Shown one piece after another: positions 49,925 through 59,236 of a stretch of 64,000 bases of DNA. Position 1 is the stretch's first letter, and every line of letters starts with the position of its first letter. The notes below the pieces were generated by a model. It was given only the letters and a program-made list of their open reading frames with translations. It made no database searches and was not told the DNA's origin. The position numbers and the translations under genes were made by a program. The DNA comes from Streptomyces sp. CMB-StM0423 (GTDB lineage Bacteria; Actinomycetota; Actinomycetes; Streptomycetales; Streptomycetaceae): NCBI RefSeq assembly GCF_002847285.1, contig NZ_CP025407.1, positions 1,364,001 to 1,428,000 on the forward strand, read 5' to 3'.

Positions 49925-50659
49925 CTACCGCGCGAGCGCGGCGCGCATCTCCGGGTCGGGCAGCGCGGCGGGCCCGTGTACGGCGAGCCCGGTGAGCAGC
50001 GAGTCCGCCTCGTCGAGGGTGGCGAGCAGCCCGCGGCCGTCGGGCGTGGCCCAGCGCGTGTAGTCGCCGACCTCCAGCCGGGCTATCGCCAGACAGCCGC
50101 AGACCAGTATCAGCGGCAGCACAAACCAGCCCGCGATCGGCTCGTGCTCCGGCGCCCGCAGCGCCAGCGCGGCGGTACCGGCGCCGAGCACCACCACCCC
50201 CGCGATCCGTACGTGCCGCACCGCGGCGCGCACGGCGGACCGGATCGGCGCGGGCACCGCGAGCCCGGCCGCGGCGAGGCCGTCGTCCAGGTCGCGCAGC
50301 GCGTCGGCGGCGGAGGCGGCGGCGCGGATGGCCGGGATCGTGTTCTGCCCGCCGGGTCCGGCCGCGGCGATCACCGCGCGCTCGACGGGGTCGCGGCCCT
50401 CGGGCGCCACGACGGTCGCCCAGCCGGTGTGCGCGAGCAGCAGCCGCCGCTCCCGCGCCAGCGCGACCAGGGTGACGTCGACGACCCGCCGCGGCCCGCC
50501 GGCAAGGAAGGCGGCCTCGTACAGGGTCAGCTCACGCGCCCCGCGGACCTGCGCCGGCTCGGGCTCCGGCTGCGCCGCGGCGACGGAACCGACGAGGACA
50601 AGCCGCCCGCACGTCAGCAGCGCGGCCGCCCAGGCGACGAGCGCGAAGCACACCCACAT
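49925..50659 (-). CDS. TIGR04222-domain membrane protein
   Basis: The 244-residue protein has an N-terminal membrane helix (WVCFALVAWAAALLTCG), the TIGR04222 region ELTLYEAAFLAGGPRRVVDVTLVALARERRLLLAHTGWATVV, and one or two central helices (VRIAGVVVLGAGTAALAL, PIAGWFVLPLILVCGCLAI). The family is actinobacterial and of unknown function; members often contain a Gly/Cys-rich tail, not seen here. It lies between the haem genes and the secreted aminopeptidase without an operon partner. Confidence 0.78.
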   Translation of the reverse strand: MWVCFALVAWAAALLTCGRLVLVGSVAAAQPEPEPAQVRGARELTLYEAAFLAGGPRRVVDVTLVALARERRLLLAHTGWATVVAPEGRDPVERAVIAAAGPGGQNTIPAIRAAASAADALRDLDDGLAAAGLAVPAPIRSAVRAAVRHVRIAGVVVLGAGTAALALRAPEHEPIAGWFVLPLILVCGCLAIARLEVGDYTRWATPDGRGLLATLDEADSLLTGLAVHGPAALPDPEMRAALAR

Positions 50660-50794
50660 GGCGGTGTTCTACGCGATCGGGGGCACAGGGCGCCAGCCCT
50701 ATCTTTCCGAACGCGGCCGTGATAGCGGGGTGTTGCGGACCCGTAGCCGACAGGAAGCGTACGGGCGGAACGGGCGGCGGGAGGCAGCCGGGGG

Positions 50795-51901
50795 TCAGCG
50801 GGCCGAGGACTCGTGCACGTACTCCACGAGCCGCGTGAGCGCGTCCGGGTCCGTCGTCGGGAGCACGCCGTGGCCGAGGTTGAACACGTGCCCCTCCAGC
50901 CCCGCCGCCGCCTGAAGCACCTCGCCGGCCTTGGCCTCCATCGCCTCGCGGGGCGCGAACAGCACCGCCGGGTCGAGGTTGCCCTGCAGCGCCTTGCCGG
51001 GGCCGACGCGGCGCGCCGCCTCGTCCATCGGCACCCGCCAGTCGGCGCCGACGACGTCCGCGCCCGCCTCGCCCATCGCGGTCAGCAGTTCGCCGGTCCC
51101 GACGCCGAAGTGGATCCGCGGCACGCCGTACTCCGCGACGGCCGCGAAGACCTCCGCCGACGCGGGCAGCACCGCGCGCCGGTAGTCGGCGGGCGCCAGC
51201 GCGCCCGCCCAGGAGTCGAAGAGCTGCACGGCGGAGGCGCCGGCCTCGATCTGCACCCGCAGGAACGCCGCCGTGATGCCCGCGAGCCGGCCGACCAGCT
51301 CGGCCCACAGCTCCGGGGCGCCGTACATCATCGCCTTGGTGTGCTCGTGGTTGCGCGAGGGACCGCCCTCGACCAGATAGCTGGCCAGCGTGAACGGCGC
51401 CCCGGCGAAGCCGATGAGCGGCGTCGCGCCCAGCTCCTCCGTCAGCCGGCCCACGGCCTCGGTCACGTACGGCACGTCGTCGGGCTCCAGCGGGCGGAGC
51501 TGCGCGAGGTCCGCGCGGCTGCGGATCGGCTGGGCGACGACGGGCCCGACGCCCGGTTTGATGTCGAGGTCGACGCCGATGGCCTTGAGCGGCACGACGA
51601 TGTCGCTGAAGAGGATCGCGGCGTCCACGCCGTGCCGCCGTACGGGCTGCAGCGTGATCTCGGTGACGAGGTCGGGCCGCCGGCACGAGTCGAGCATGGC
51701 GATGCCCTCGCGCAGCCGCCGGTACTCGGGCAGTGACCGGCCCGCCTGCCGCATGAACCACACGGGTGTGTGCGGCACGGGCTCGCGCCGGCACGCGCGC
51801 AGGAACGCGGAGTCGGCGGCCGGACCCGCGGGGGCGGTGGCCGTGGAAGCGGCACCGGCGGTGGACGTGGCGGAGGGGCGGGGGGCGCTGTCGGCACTCA
51901 C
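50795..51901 (-). CDS. hemE: Uroporphyrinogen decarboxylase
   Basis: The 368-residue enzyme converts uroporphyrinogen III to coproporphyrinogen III. Hallmarks are [20 protein letters not shown] (substrate-binding Arg and the FMRQAGR motif), [64 protein letters not shown] and [10 protein letters not shown]. The first ~33 residues are Ala/Ser/Thr-rich and poorly conserved. GTG 51901 matches the expected start; ATG 51943 is upstream in frame. It is divergent from the DUF3000 gene. With hemG and hemQ nearby it completes the late haem pathway apart from ferrochelatase. Confidence 0.95.
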   Translation of the reverse strand: MSADSAPRPSATSTAGAASTATAPAGPAADSAFLRACRREPVPHTPVWFMRQAGRSLPEYRRLREGIAMLDSCRRPDLVTEITLQPVRRHGVDAAILFSDIVVPLKAIGVDLDIKPGVGPVVAQPIRSRADLAQLRPLEPDDVPYVTEAVGRLTEELGATPLIGFAGAPFTLASYLVEGGPSRNHEHTKAMMYGAPELWAELVGRLAGITAAFLRVQIEAGASAVQLFDSWAGALAPADYRRAVLPASAEVFAAVAEYGVPRIHFGVGTGELLTAMGEAGADVVGADWRVPMDEAARRVGPGKALQGNLDPAVLFAPREAMEAKAGEVLQAAAGLEGHVFNLGHGVLPTTDPDALTRLVEYVHESSAR

Positions 51902-51992
51902 CCCAGCATCTTCGCACGCGCGTGGGAGGCGAGATCCGGCCACCCGGGTGTCCCGCAGCGCTTCTGCACGCCGCGCCCCCTAGTCTTCCGGC

Positions 51993-52688
51993 ATGGTTGC
52001 GGCTCCTGGACACCTCGTCGACGAACCCGATGGCCCCCCGGACGGCCGGCCGGGGGGCGGAGCCCTGCCGCCCCCGTTCCGGCGGGCCGTCGAGGCGCTC
52101 GACTCCGCTGCGGTACGCCCCGAAGTGACGCTGCAGGCGACGCGGGCGCCGCGGGGCATCGCCCCGTTCGCGTACGCCCTGGAGGCGGACGTCGACGAGG
52201 ACGCGGCGGAGGACGTCGAGCCCACCGACGGCCGGCTGGTGCTGCTGCACGACCCGGACGGGCAGGACACCTGGCGCGGTACGTTCCGCTTCGTCACGCT
52301 GCTGCGCGCGGAGCTGGAGCCGGAGATGGCCGCGGACCCGCTGCTGCCAGAGGTGTGCTGGTCCTGGCTGACCGGCGCGCTGGACACCCGCGGCCTGGGC
52401 TACGGCGAGCCCAGCGGCACGGTCACGCGCGCGTCCTCGCACCACTTCGGCGGGCTGGCGGAGCGCGGCACGACGACGAAGATCGAGATCCGGGCGTCCT
52501 GGACGCCGCAGCCGTCGCGCGCGGCCGGGGACGGCGCCCCGGACGCGGCGGCACACCTGGCGGCGTGGGTGGAGATGCTGTGCCAGTGCGCGGGCCTGCC
52601 GCCGTCGGCCGCGCCGCCGGCGGCGCCGGAGCCGGACGCCGCGCCGATCGTGCCGCTGCCGCAGCGCCGCGGCTCGCGCCGGCGCTGA
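51993..52688 (+). CDS. DUF3000 protein
   Basis: The 231-residue protein matches DUF3000: PPPFRRAVEALDSAAVRPEVTLQATRAPRGIAPFAYALEADV, RLVLLHDPDGQDTWRGTFRFVTLLRAELEPEMAADPLLPEVCWSWLTGAL, TVTRASSHHFGGL, EIRASWTP and a C-terminal HLAAWVEMLCQCAGLPP. The fold and role are unknown; homologues occur widely in actinobacteria next to hemE and whiI. It is cytoplasmic with no motif suggesting catalysis. Confidence 0.87.
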   Translation: MVAAPGHLVDEPDGPPDGRPGGGALPPPFRRAVEALDSAAVRPEVTLQATRAPRGIAPFAYALEADVDEDAAEDVEPTDGRLVLLHDPDGQDTWRGTFRFVTLLRAELEPEMAADPLLPEVCWSWLTGALDTRGLGYGEPSGTVTRASSHHFGGLAERGTTTKIEIRASWTPQPSRAAGDGAPDAAAHLAAWVEMLCQCAGLPPSAAPPAAPEPDAAPIVPLPQRRGSRRR

Positions 52689-53016
52689 GCGCCGAGCGCG
52701 CCGTCACGGGGGCGGGACGGAGCGCACGGCGGGCGGTCGGGGCGTACGGGCTCGGCAGGGTCGCCAGCCCGGGTGCGGGACCGGGACCGGGGCCCGCGCG
52801 CACCGGCCCGGAGGGTGGCGACCGGCCGCGTGCCCCGCAGTCGATCGCCCATCCGAATTGTCCGTTTTTTCCTCACTAATTCGTGATCATTGCCTAAAGC
52901 CCCTCCGGGCTCCTGCCGAAGACGTGAGAGACCTTCCGTACGCGGCCCCTACGCGACACGGAACGTCCCGGCTCTCCCAGCCGGCCCCGTCCCCGCACAC
53001 CGTCTGGAGGGACCTG
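52689..53016. other. 328-bp region upstream of whiI with an AT-rich palindromic promoter core
   Basis: Bases 52851-52895 are markedly AT-rich for this genome and include TCACTAATTCGTGA (52873-52886), a near-palindrome matching its reverse complement at 12 of 14 positions. It resembles TCAC-N6-GTGA-type regulatory sites. The rest is GC-rich leader sequence; no gene is seen. Confidence 0.5.
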
Positions 53017-53709
53017 GTGTCTGTTCTCCTCGAGCAACCCACAAGCCTGGTCGCCTACCGCCCCAACAAGCCGACGGCCATGGTCGTCGTGGCCGACCCC
53101 CGCGTGCGCTCGACCGTCACCCGCCACCTGTGGGCGCTGGGCGTGCGCGACGTGATCGAGGCGTCGTCCGTCGCGGAGGCCCGCCCCCGGATCGCCAACC
53201 CCCGCGACATCTGCGTCGCCGACGTCCACCTGCCCGACGGCTCCGGCCTCACGCTGCTCTCCGAGGCGCGTTCCGCGGGCTGGCCCAACGGCCTCGCCCT
53301 CTCCGCCGCCGACGACATCGGCGCCGTACGCAACGCCCTCGCGGGCGGCGTGCGCGGCTACGTCGTCACCGGCACCCGCACCGGCATGGGCCTGCCCACC
53401 CGCCCCAACGCCGCGCACATCGGCGCCGCCGCAGGACGGCTGCACCACCGCCGGCCACCGGGCTCCCCCGGCGCCGGCGGCAACTCCGGTCCGCCCGGAC
53501 ACCCGGGCGGTTACCGCGAGCTGTCCGGCCGCGAGGTCGAGGTGCTGCGGCTGGTGGCGGAGGGCCAGTCGAACAAGGCCATCGGCGTCTCGATGGGACT
53601 GTCCGCGCTGACCGTCAAGAGCCACCTCGCCCGCATCGCGCGCAAGCTCGGCACGGGCGACCGCGCCGGCATGGTGGCGGTGGCGCTGCGCACCGGCATC
53701 ATCCACTGA
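53017..53709 (+). CDS. whiI: Atypical orphan response regulator WhiI
   Basis: The 230-residue protein matches WhiI, needed for aerial-hypha septation and spore maturation in Streptomyces. The receiver-like domain begins VSVLLEQPTSLVAYRPNKPTAMVVVADPRVRSTVTRHLWALGVRDVIEA; the expected first acidic pair is only AD, while the phosphoacceptor-like Asp in ICVADVHLPDGSGL is present and the beta-5 Lys is missing (GYVVTGTRTG), so phosphorylation-independent activity is likely. The LuxR/FixJ helix-turn-helix is ELSGREVEVLRLVAEGQSNKAIGVSMGLSALTVKSHLARIARKLG. WhiI works with BldM. GTG 53017 follows GGAGGG. Context (hemE-DUF3000-whiI-rnd) agrees. Confidence 0.88.
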   Translation: MSVLLEQPTSLVAYRPNKPTAMVVVADPRVRSTVTRHLWALGVRDVIEASSVAEARPRIANPRDICVADVHLPDGSGLTLLSEARSAGWPNGLALSAADDIGAVRNALAGGVRGYVVTGTRTGMGLPTRPNAAHIGAAAGRLHHRRPPGSPGAGGNSGPPGHPGGYRELSGREVEVLRLVAEGQSNKAIGVSMGLSALTVKSHLARIARKLGTGDRAGMVAVALRTGIIH

Positions 53710-53814
53710 CCGGGGCCCGGTGACGGGCCCTCCCCAGGCAGCCGCGCGGCGCCCGTCGACGTAACGTTCCGTCGACGGGCGCTGTCGTGCACGACTCACA
53801 GATACCCTTGACAC

Positions 53815-55074
53815 GTGACCGACGCCCAAGAGACCGCAGCAGAGGACAGACTCCCCGCACCCGGAGCATCGACTTCCGGATCGGCGCCGGTCCCCCTTCT
53901 CGATCCCCGCGAGGGCATCCCGCCCGTCACCGCGGACCCCGAGGCGCTCGCCGAGGTCGTCCGCGCATTCGCCGCGGGCAGCGGCCCGGTCGCCATCGAC
54001 GCGGAGCGCGCCAGCGGCTACCGCTACGGGCAGCGGGCGTACCTCGTGCAGTTGCGCCGTGAGGGCGCGGGCACGGCGCTGATCGACCCGGTGACCTGCC
54101 CCGACCTCTCCGGTCTCGCGACGGCCATCGGCGATGCGGAATGGGTTCTGCACGCCGCGACCCAGGATCTGCCGTGTCTCGCCGAGATAGGCATGCGTCC
54201 TGGCGCGCTGTTCGACACGGAGCTGGCGGGGCGGCTGGCGGGCTTCCCCCGGGTCGGTCTCGGCGCGATGGTCGAGAACGTCCTCGGGTACGCGCTGGAG
54301 AAGGGCCACTCCGCCGTCGACTGGTCCACCCGGCCGCTGCCCGAGCCGTGGCTGCGCTACGCCGCGCTCGACGTCGAGCTGCTGGTGGACCTGCGGGACG
54401 CGCTGGTCGAGGAGCTGACGGCGCAGGGGAAGCTGCGGTGGGCGGAGGAGGAGTTCGCGGCGATCGCCGCGGCGCCGCCGCCGGAGCCGCGCCGGGACCC
54501 CTGGCGGCGTACGTCGGGCATGCACAAGGTACGGCGCAGGCGCCAGCTCGGCACCGTACGGGAGCTGTGGACGGCCCGGGACCGCATCGCGCAGCGGCGC
54601 GACATCTCGCCGGGCAAGGTGCTCGCGGACACCGCCATCGTGGAGGCGGCGCTCGCGATGCCGACGTCCACGCGGGCGCTGGCCGCGCTGCCGGGCTTCG
54701 GGCACCGCATGGGCCGGCGGCAGTTGGAGCAGTGGCTCGCCGCGGTGGAGCGCGCCCGCGCGCTGCCGGAGTCGGAGCTCCCGCAGCCGGGTCTGCCGCT
54801 GAACGGCCCGCCGCCGCCGCGCGCATGGGCGGACAAGGACCCGGCCGCGGCCGCCCGGCTGTCGGCGGCACGGGCGGCGGTGACGGCACGCGCGGAGGAG
54901 CTGGGCCTGCCGCAGGAGAACCTGATCGCACCGGACACGGTGCGCCGCATCTGCTGGGAGCCCCCGAAGGACCCCGCGGAGGAGTCGGTGGCAGCAGCCC
55001 TGACCCACCTGGGCGCCCGCCGCTGGCAAATCGAACAGGTCACCCCACTCCTGACGGCGGCGGTCAGCGACTGA
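53815..55074 (+). CDS. rnd: Ribonuclease D
   Basis: The 419-residue protein has a DEDDy exonuclease domain: VAIDAERASGYRYGQRAYLVQLR (D-x-E), EWVLHAATQDLPCLAEIG, LFDTELAGRLAGF, NVLGYALEKGHSAVDWSTRPLPEPWLRYAALDVELLVDLRDAL (the Y-x3-D ExoIII), followed by an HRDC domain TVRELWTARDRIAQRRDISPGKVLADTAIVEAAL...LPGF. It trims 3' ends of tRNA precursors and other stable RNAs. ALEKGHS takes the place of the LGxxLxKxxQ region. GTG 53815 is the start. A strong hairpin follows the stop. Confidence 0.93.
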   Translation: MTDAQETAAEDRLPAPGASTSGSAPVPLLDPREGIPPVTADPEALAEVVRAFAAGSGPVAIDAERASGYRYGQRAYLVQLRREGAGTALIDPVTCPDLSGLATAIGDAEWVLHAATQDLPCLAEIGMRPGALFDTELAGRLAGFPRVGLGAMVENVLGYALEKGHSAVDWSTRPLPEPWLRYAALDVELLVDLRDALVEELTAQGKLRWAEEEFAAIAAAPPPEPRRDPWRRTSGMHKVRRRRQLGTVRELWTARDRIAQRRDISPGKVLADTAIVEAALAMPTSTRALAALPGFGHRMGRRQLEQWLAAVERARALPESELPQPGLPLNGPPPPRAWADKDPAAAARLSAARAAVTARAEELGLPQENLIAPDTVRRICWEPPKDPAEESVAAALTHLGARRWQIEQVTPLLTAAVSD

Positions 55075-55147
55075 AGCGTCCGGCCGGAAGGCACGGCGCG
55101 GGGTGGCCTCGGTGGACGGCCTGGACGGCGCCGCCACGCGGCCGGAA

Positions 55148-55186
55148 CTCCCCGCGGTGCGGGCCACGGTCCGACGCCGCGGGGAG
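55148..55186 (+). terminator. Terminator hairpin after rnd
   Basis: Perfect 10-bp arms CTCCCCGCGG (55148-55157) and CCGCGGGGAG (55177-55186), 74 bp past the rnd stop. Confidence 0.6.
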
Positions 55187-55695
55187 GGATGCACTCCCAG
55201 CCGGAGGCGCGGCTGAGTCATCGGGCCCGGCGCCGGGTCGGCAAGGCGTGCGGGGCCATCCCGCGAACGACCGCGGCGCGCGGGCCGGAGGCACGGCCGC
55301 CCGGGCGGCACAGCCCGAGGCGGAATCGCCCGGCCAGCGAAGCCGTGGCGCGGCGGTCCGCCCGGCATCCGCCGGCGGCACCGCCAGGCGCGCCACAGGC
55401 ACGGCACGCCCAGGAGGCGCGCCCGGCGAAGCCGTTGGCGTCGCCCGGTCACCCGTCCCGGTGCCGTAAGGCAATCGCCGCACCCGCCGACCCCGCGGCC
55501 CGTACCCCGCCATCGCCCGCCCGGCGAAGGCACCGCCCGGTACCGGGCGCAGTGCCCGGTGAAGCCGCCGCGTCGCTCCCTCCCCGGTCCCGGGGACGCA
55601 AGGCAACCGCCGTGCACGCCGCCTCATGACCCGGTGTGGACCGCCCGGTGAGGGGACTGTGAGGCACAACTCCGGCGGGGGCCTGGGCACCTTCT

Positions 55696-55713
55696 GTTAC
55701 CCGTGAGTAGCAT
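55696..55713 (+). promoter_or_regulatory. Candidate operator/-10 of the fadAB operon
   Basis: GTTAC-CCGTGA-GTAGC (55696-55711) is a near-palindrome overlapping a -10-like TAGCAT (55708-55713), 71 bp before the thiolase start. Binding by a fatty-acid-responsive repressor is inferred only from position. Confidence 0.35.
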
Positions 55714-55783
55714 GGGGGGCGAGCCGTGCCGCCCCCCGTGGGCCGGTGCCGCGTGACCCCGCATCCCCTCCGGAGGAGAGCCC

Positions 55784-57028
55784 GTGCCTCGTACCGCAAG
55801 GGACGTCGTCTTCGTCGACGGCGTCCGGACCCCGTTCGGCAAGGCGGGCCCGAAGGGCATCTACCACGAGACCCGCGCCGACGACCTCGTCGTCAAGTGC
55901 ATCCGCGAGCTGCTGCGCCGCAACCCCGCCCTCGACCCCGCCGCCGTCGACGACGTCGCCATCGCCGCCACCACCCAGATCGGCGACCAGGGCCTGACCA
56001 TCGGCCGCACCGCCGGCATACTCGCCGGGCTGCCGCCGACCGTGCCCGGGTACTCCATCGACCGGATGTGCGCCGGCGCCATGACCGCCGTGACGACGAC
56101 CGCCGCCTCCACCGCCTTCGGCGCGTACGACATCGCCCTGGCCGGCGGCGTCGAGCACATGGGCCGGCACCCGATGGGCGAGGCCGTGGACCCCAACCCG
56201 CGGTTCGTCTCCGAGAAGCTCGTCGACGAGTCCGCCCTCTTCATGGGCATGACCGCGGAGAACCTGCACGACCGCTTCCCGCACCTGACCAGGGCCCGCG
56301 CCGACGAGTACGCGGTGCACTCGCAGGAGAAGGCCGCCAAGGCGTACGCGAACGGGCGGATCCAGGCCGACCTGGTGCCCATCTCCGTCCGCCGCACCAC
56401 TGCATCTGACAGCGGCTCCGCCGCGGGCTCAGCCGGCGAGACCGGCTGGGGCCTGGCCACCCGGGACGAGCCGATGCGCCCCGGCACCACGCTGGCGAAC
56501 CTCGCGACGCTGAAGACGCCCTTCCGCGCCCACGGCCGGGTCACCGCAGGCAACGCCGCCGGGCTCAACGACGGCGCCACCGCCTCCCTCATCGCCGCCG
56601 AGGACGTGGCGCGCGCGGCCGGACTGCCGGTGAAGATGCGGCTGGTGTCGTTCGCCTTCGCCGGCGTGGAGCCCGAGGTGATGGGCGTCGGCCCGATCCC
56701 GTCCACCGAGAAGGCGCTCGCCAAGGCGGGCCTCGGCATCGGCGACATCGGCCTGTTCGAGATCAACGAGGCGTTCGCCGTGCAGGTGCTGGCGTTCCTC
56801 GACCACTTCGGCATCGCCGACGACGACCCCCGCGTCAACCAGTACGGCGGCGCCATCGCCTTCGGCCACCCCCTCGCCTCCTCCGGCGTGCGGCTGATGA
56901 CGCAACTGGCGCGGCAGTTCGAGGAGCAGCCGCAGGTGCGGTACGGCATCACCACCATGTGCGTCGGCTTCGGCATGGGCGGCACGGTCATCTGGGAGAA
57001 CCCGCACTTCGAGGGGGCAGGCAAGTGA
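55784..57028 (+). CDS. fadA: Acetyl-CoA acetyltransferase / 3-ketoacyl-CoA thiolase
   Basis: The 414-residue thiolase carries the nucleophilic Cys in YSIDRMCAGAMTAV (Cys near residue 96), GGVEHMGRHPMGEA, NAAGLNDGATASL, LFEINEAFAVQVLAF and the C-terminal catalytic blocks NQYGGAIAFGHPLASSGVRL and TMCVGFGMGGTVIWEN. It catalyses the last step of beta-oxidation and forms a complex with the FadB protein encoded immediately downstream (4-bp GTGA overlap). A variable Ser/Gly/Ala stretch (TTASDSGSAAGSAGE) lies near residues 206-220 in the loop domain. Confidence 0.94.
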   Translation: MPRTARDVVFVDGVRTPFGKAGPKGIYHETRADDLVVKCIRELLRRNPALDPAAVDDVAIAATTQIGDQGLTIGRTAGILAGLPPTVPGYSIDRMCAGAMTAVTTTAASTAFGAYDIALAGGVEHMGRHPMGEAVDPNPRFVSEKLVDESALFMGMTAENLHDRFPHLTRARADEYAVHSQEKAAKAYANGRIQADLVPISVRRTTASDSGSAAGSAGETGWGLATRDEPMRPGTTLANLATLKTPFRAHGRVTAGNAAGLNDGATASLIAAEDVARAAGLPVKMRLVSFAFAGVEPEVMGVGPIPSTEKALAKAGLGIGDIGLFEINEAFAVQVLAFLDHFGIADDDPRVNQYGGAIAFGHPLASSGVRLMTQLARQFEEQPQVRYGITTMCVGFGMGGTVIWENPHFEGAGK

Positions 57029-59157
57029 GCAGCAGCACCGTGGAACTCCTCAAGGGCGCCGCCGAGCGCTTCCCCGACGAGGTCGTCACGCAGGCGCACG
57101 TACGCCACCTCGATCTGCCCGGCGGCGCGGGCCGGTTCGCGCTCATCACCCTGGACAACGGCTTCGACCACACCAAGCCGACCACTTTCGGCCCGCAGTC
57201 GCTCGCCGGCCTCGACGCCGCGCTCGACCAGGTCGAGAAGGAGGCCGCGGAGGGCGGGATCGTCGGCGTCGGCGTGACCGGCAAGCCGTTCATCTTCGCC
57301 GTCGGCGCCGACCTCAAGGGCGTCGAGGTGCTCGGGCAGCGTGACGAGGCGCTGGCCATCGGGCGCGGCGGGCACGAGGTGTTCAAGCGGCTGGCCGATC
57401 TGGGCGTGCCGACGTTCGCGTACTACAACGGCGCCGCGATGGGCGGCGGCGTCGAGATCGGGCTGCACTGCACGTACCGCACGGTCTCCGCCGCCGTGCC
57501 CGCGTTCTCGCTGCCGGAGGTCTTCCTCGGGCTGGTGCCCGGCTGGGGCGGCTGCACGCTGCTGCCGAACCTGATCGGCGCGGACCGCGCGGTCACCGTC
57601 GTGATCGAGAACAGCCTCAACCAGAACCGGCAGCTCAAGGGCAAGCAGGTCTACGACCTGGGCATCGCGGACGCGATCTTCGAGGGCGCCGACTTCCTGG
57701 AGCAGTCCCTCGCCTGGACCGGCGCCGTCCTCGGCGGCGAACTGGAGGTCGTACGCCCGGACATCGACCGCGGCGAGGCGTGGGACGCGGCGATCGAGCG
57801 CGGCCGCGCCGTCGCCGACGACAAGGTGCACGGCGCCGCCCCGGCGGCGTACCGCGCGCTGGACATCATGGCCGCGGCGAAGAACGGCGATCTGCGGCAG
57901 GGCTTCGCGGCCGAGGACGAGGCGCTGGCCGACCTGATCACGGGCGGCGAACTGCGGGCCGGGATCTACGCGTTCAACCTCGTGCAGCGGCGCGCCAAGC
58001 GGCCCGCCGGGGCGCCGGACAAGGGCCTCGCCCGGCCGGTCACGAAGGTCGGCGTGGTCGGCGCGGGGCTGATGGCCTCGCAGTTGGCGCTGCTGTTCGT
58101 CCGCCGGCTCGAAGTGCCCGTCGTGCTCACGGACATCGACCAGGAGCGGATCGACAAGGGCGTGGCGTGGGTCCACGAGCAGATCGACATGCTGCTGCTG
58201 AAGGGCCGGGTGAACCAGGACGCCGCCAACCGGCTCAAGGCGCTGGTCACCGGGTCGCTGGACAAGGCCGCGGCGTTCGCCGACGCCGACTTCGTGATCG
58301 AGGCGGTCTTCGAGGAACTCTCCCTCAAGCAGCGGATCTTCGCCGAGCTGGAGGAGGTCGTACCGCCGACGGCGATCCTCGCGACGAACACCTCGTCCCT
58401 GTCGGTGACGGAGATGGCCGCCGGGCTCAAGCACCCCGAGCGGGTCGTGGGCTTCCACTTCTTCAACCCGGTGGCGGTGCTGCCGCTGCTGGAGATCGTA
58501 CGGGCCGCGGACACCGACGACGCCTCGCTGGCCACGGCGTTCGCCGTCGCCAAGAAGCTGAAGAAGTCGGCCGTGCTGGTCAAGGACGCCCCGGCGTTCG
58601 TCGTCAACCGCATCCTGACCCGCTTCATGGGCGAGGTGCTGGGCGCCGTGGACGAGGGCACGCCGGTGGAGGTCGCGGACGGGGCGCTGGCGCCGCTGGG
58701 GCTGCCGATGTCACCGATCGTGCTGCTCGACCTGGTCGGCCCCGCGGTCGCCCACCACGTCGCGGGCACCCTCGCCGAGGCGTTCCCCGACCGCTTCGCG
58801 CAGTCGGCGAACCTGGGCCGGGTCGTGGAGGCGGGCAAGCGGACGCTGTACGTCCATGACTCGGGCAAGCCGGAGCTGGACCCGGAGGTGGCGGCGCTCT
58901 TCCAGGTCGGCGACACGGTGCTGACGGAGGAGCAGGTACGCGACCGGGCGCTGGACGCCATCGCGCAGGAGATCCGGCTGATGCTGGACGAGGGCGTCGT
59001 GGCGGAGGCCCAGGACGTCGACCTGTGCCTGATCACCGGCGCGGGCTGGCCGTTCCACCTGGGCGGCATCACGCCGTACCTGGACCGGGCGGGCGTCAGC
59101 GAGCGCGTCACGGGCCGCCGGTTCCTGCCGCCGGGCGTGGCGAGCGTTCCGGAGTAG
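57025..59157 (+). CDS. fadB: Multifunctional fatty-acid oxidation protein (enoyl-CoA hydratase / 3-hydroxyacyl-CoA dehydrogenase)
   Basis: The 710-residue protein has an N-terminal crotonase domain (GRFALITLDNGFDHTKPTTFGP, FAVGADLKGVEVL, YYNGAAMGGGVEIGLHC, FSLPEVFLGLVPGWGGCTLLPNLIG; Glu residues typical of hydratases) and a C-terminal 3-hydroxyacyl-CoA dehydrogenase: NAD motif VGVVGAGLMASQLALLF, TNTSSLSVTEMAAGLKHPERVVGFHFFNPVAVLPLLEIV (catalytic His region) and NRILTRFMGEVLGAVDEGTPVEV. It forms the alpha unit of the trifunctional beta-oxidation complex with the thiolase. GTG 57025 overlaps the thiolase stop. A perfect hairpin terminates the operon. Confidence 0.94.
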   Translation: MSSSTVELLKGAAERFPDEVVTQAHVRHLDLPGGAGRFALITLDNGFDHTKPTTFGPQSLAGLDAALDQVEKEAAEGGIVGVGVTGKPFIFAVGADLKGVEVLGQRDEALAIGRGGHEVFKRLADLGVPTFAYYNGAAMGGGVEIGLHCTYRTVSAAVPAFSLPEVFLGLVPGWGGCTLLPNLIGADRAVTVVIENSLNQNRQLKGKQVYDLGIADAIFEGADFLEQSLAWTGAVLGGELEVVRPDIDRGEAWDAAIERGRAVADDKVHGAAPAAYRALDIMAAAKNGDLRQGFAAEDEALADLITGGELRAGIYAFNLVQRRAKRPAGAPDKGLARPVTKVGVVGAGLMASQLALLFVRRLEVPVVLTDIDQERIDKGVAWVHEQIDMLLLKGRVNQDAANRLKALVTGSLDKAAAFADADFVIEAVFEELSLKQRIFAELEEVVPPTAILATNTSSLSVTEMAAGLKHPERVVGFHFFNPVAVLPLLEIVRAADTDDASLATAFAVAKKLKKSAVLVKDAPAFVVNRILTRFMGEVLGAVDEGTPVEVADGALAPLGLPMSPIVLLDLVGPAVAHHVAGTLAEAFPDRFAQSANLGRVVEAGKRTLYVHDSGKPELDPEVAALFQVGDTVLTEEQVRDRALDAIAQEIRLMLDEGVVAEAQDVDLCLITGAGWPFHLGGITPYLDRAGVSERVTGRRFLPPGVASVPE

Positions 59158-59170
59158 CGGTACGTCACCC

Positions 59171-59202
59171 GTGCCCCGGCCGCCGCTGTGCGGCCGGGGC
59201 AC
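59171..59202 (+). terminator. Terminator of the fadAB operon
   Basis: Perfect 13-bp arms GTGCCCCGGCCGC (59171-59183) and GCGGCCGGGGCAC (59190-59202) with a 6-nt loop, 14 bp past the fadB stop. Confidence 0.8.
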
Positions 59203-59236
59203 GTTCGTGTCGTACGGGCGTGGGAGGCTGGGCGGC

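Larger units (their letters stand above)
55075..55783. other. 709-bp intergenic region with weak repeats
   Basis: No credible gene is visible between rnd and fadA. Imperfect repeats include AAGGCAATCGCCG (55468-55480) and AAGGCAACCGCCG (55600-55612), 132 bp apart, and CGCCCGGCGAAG at about 55420 and 55520. The end holds the fadA promoter and a candidate operator. Confidence 0.55.
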
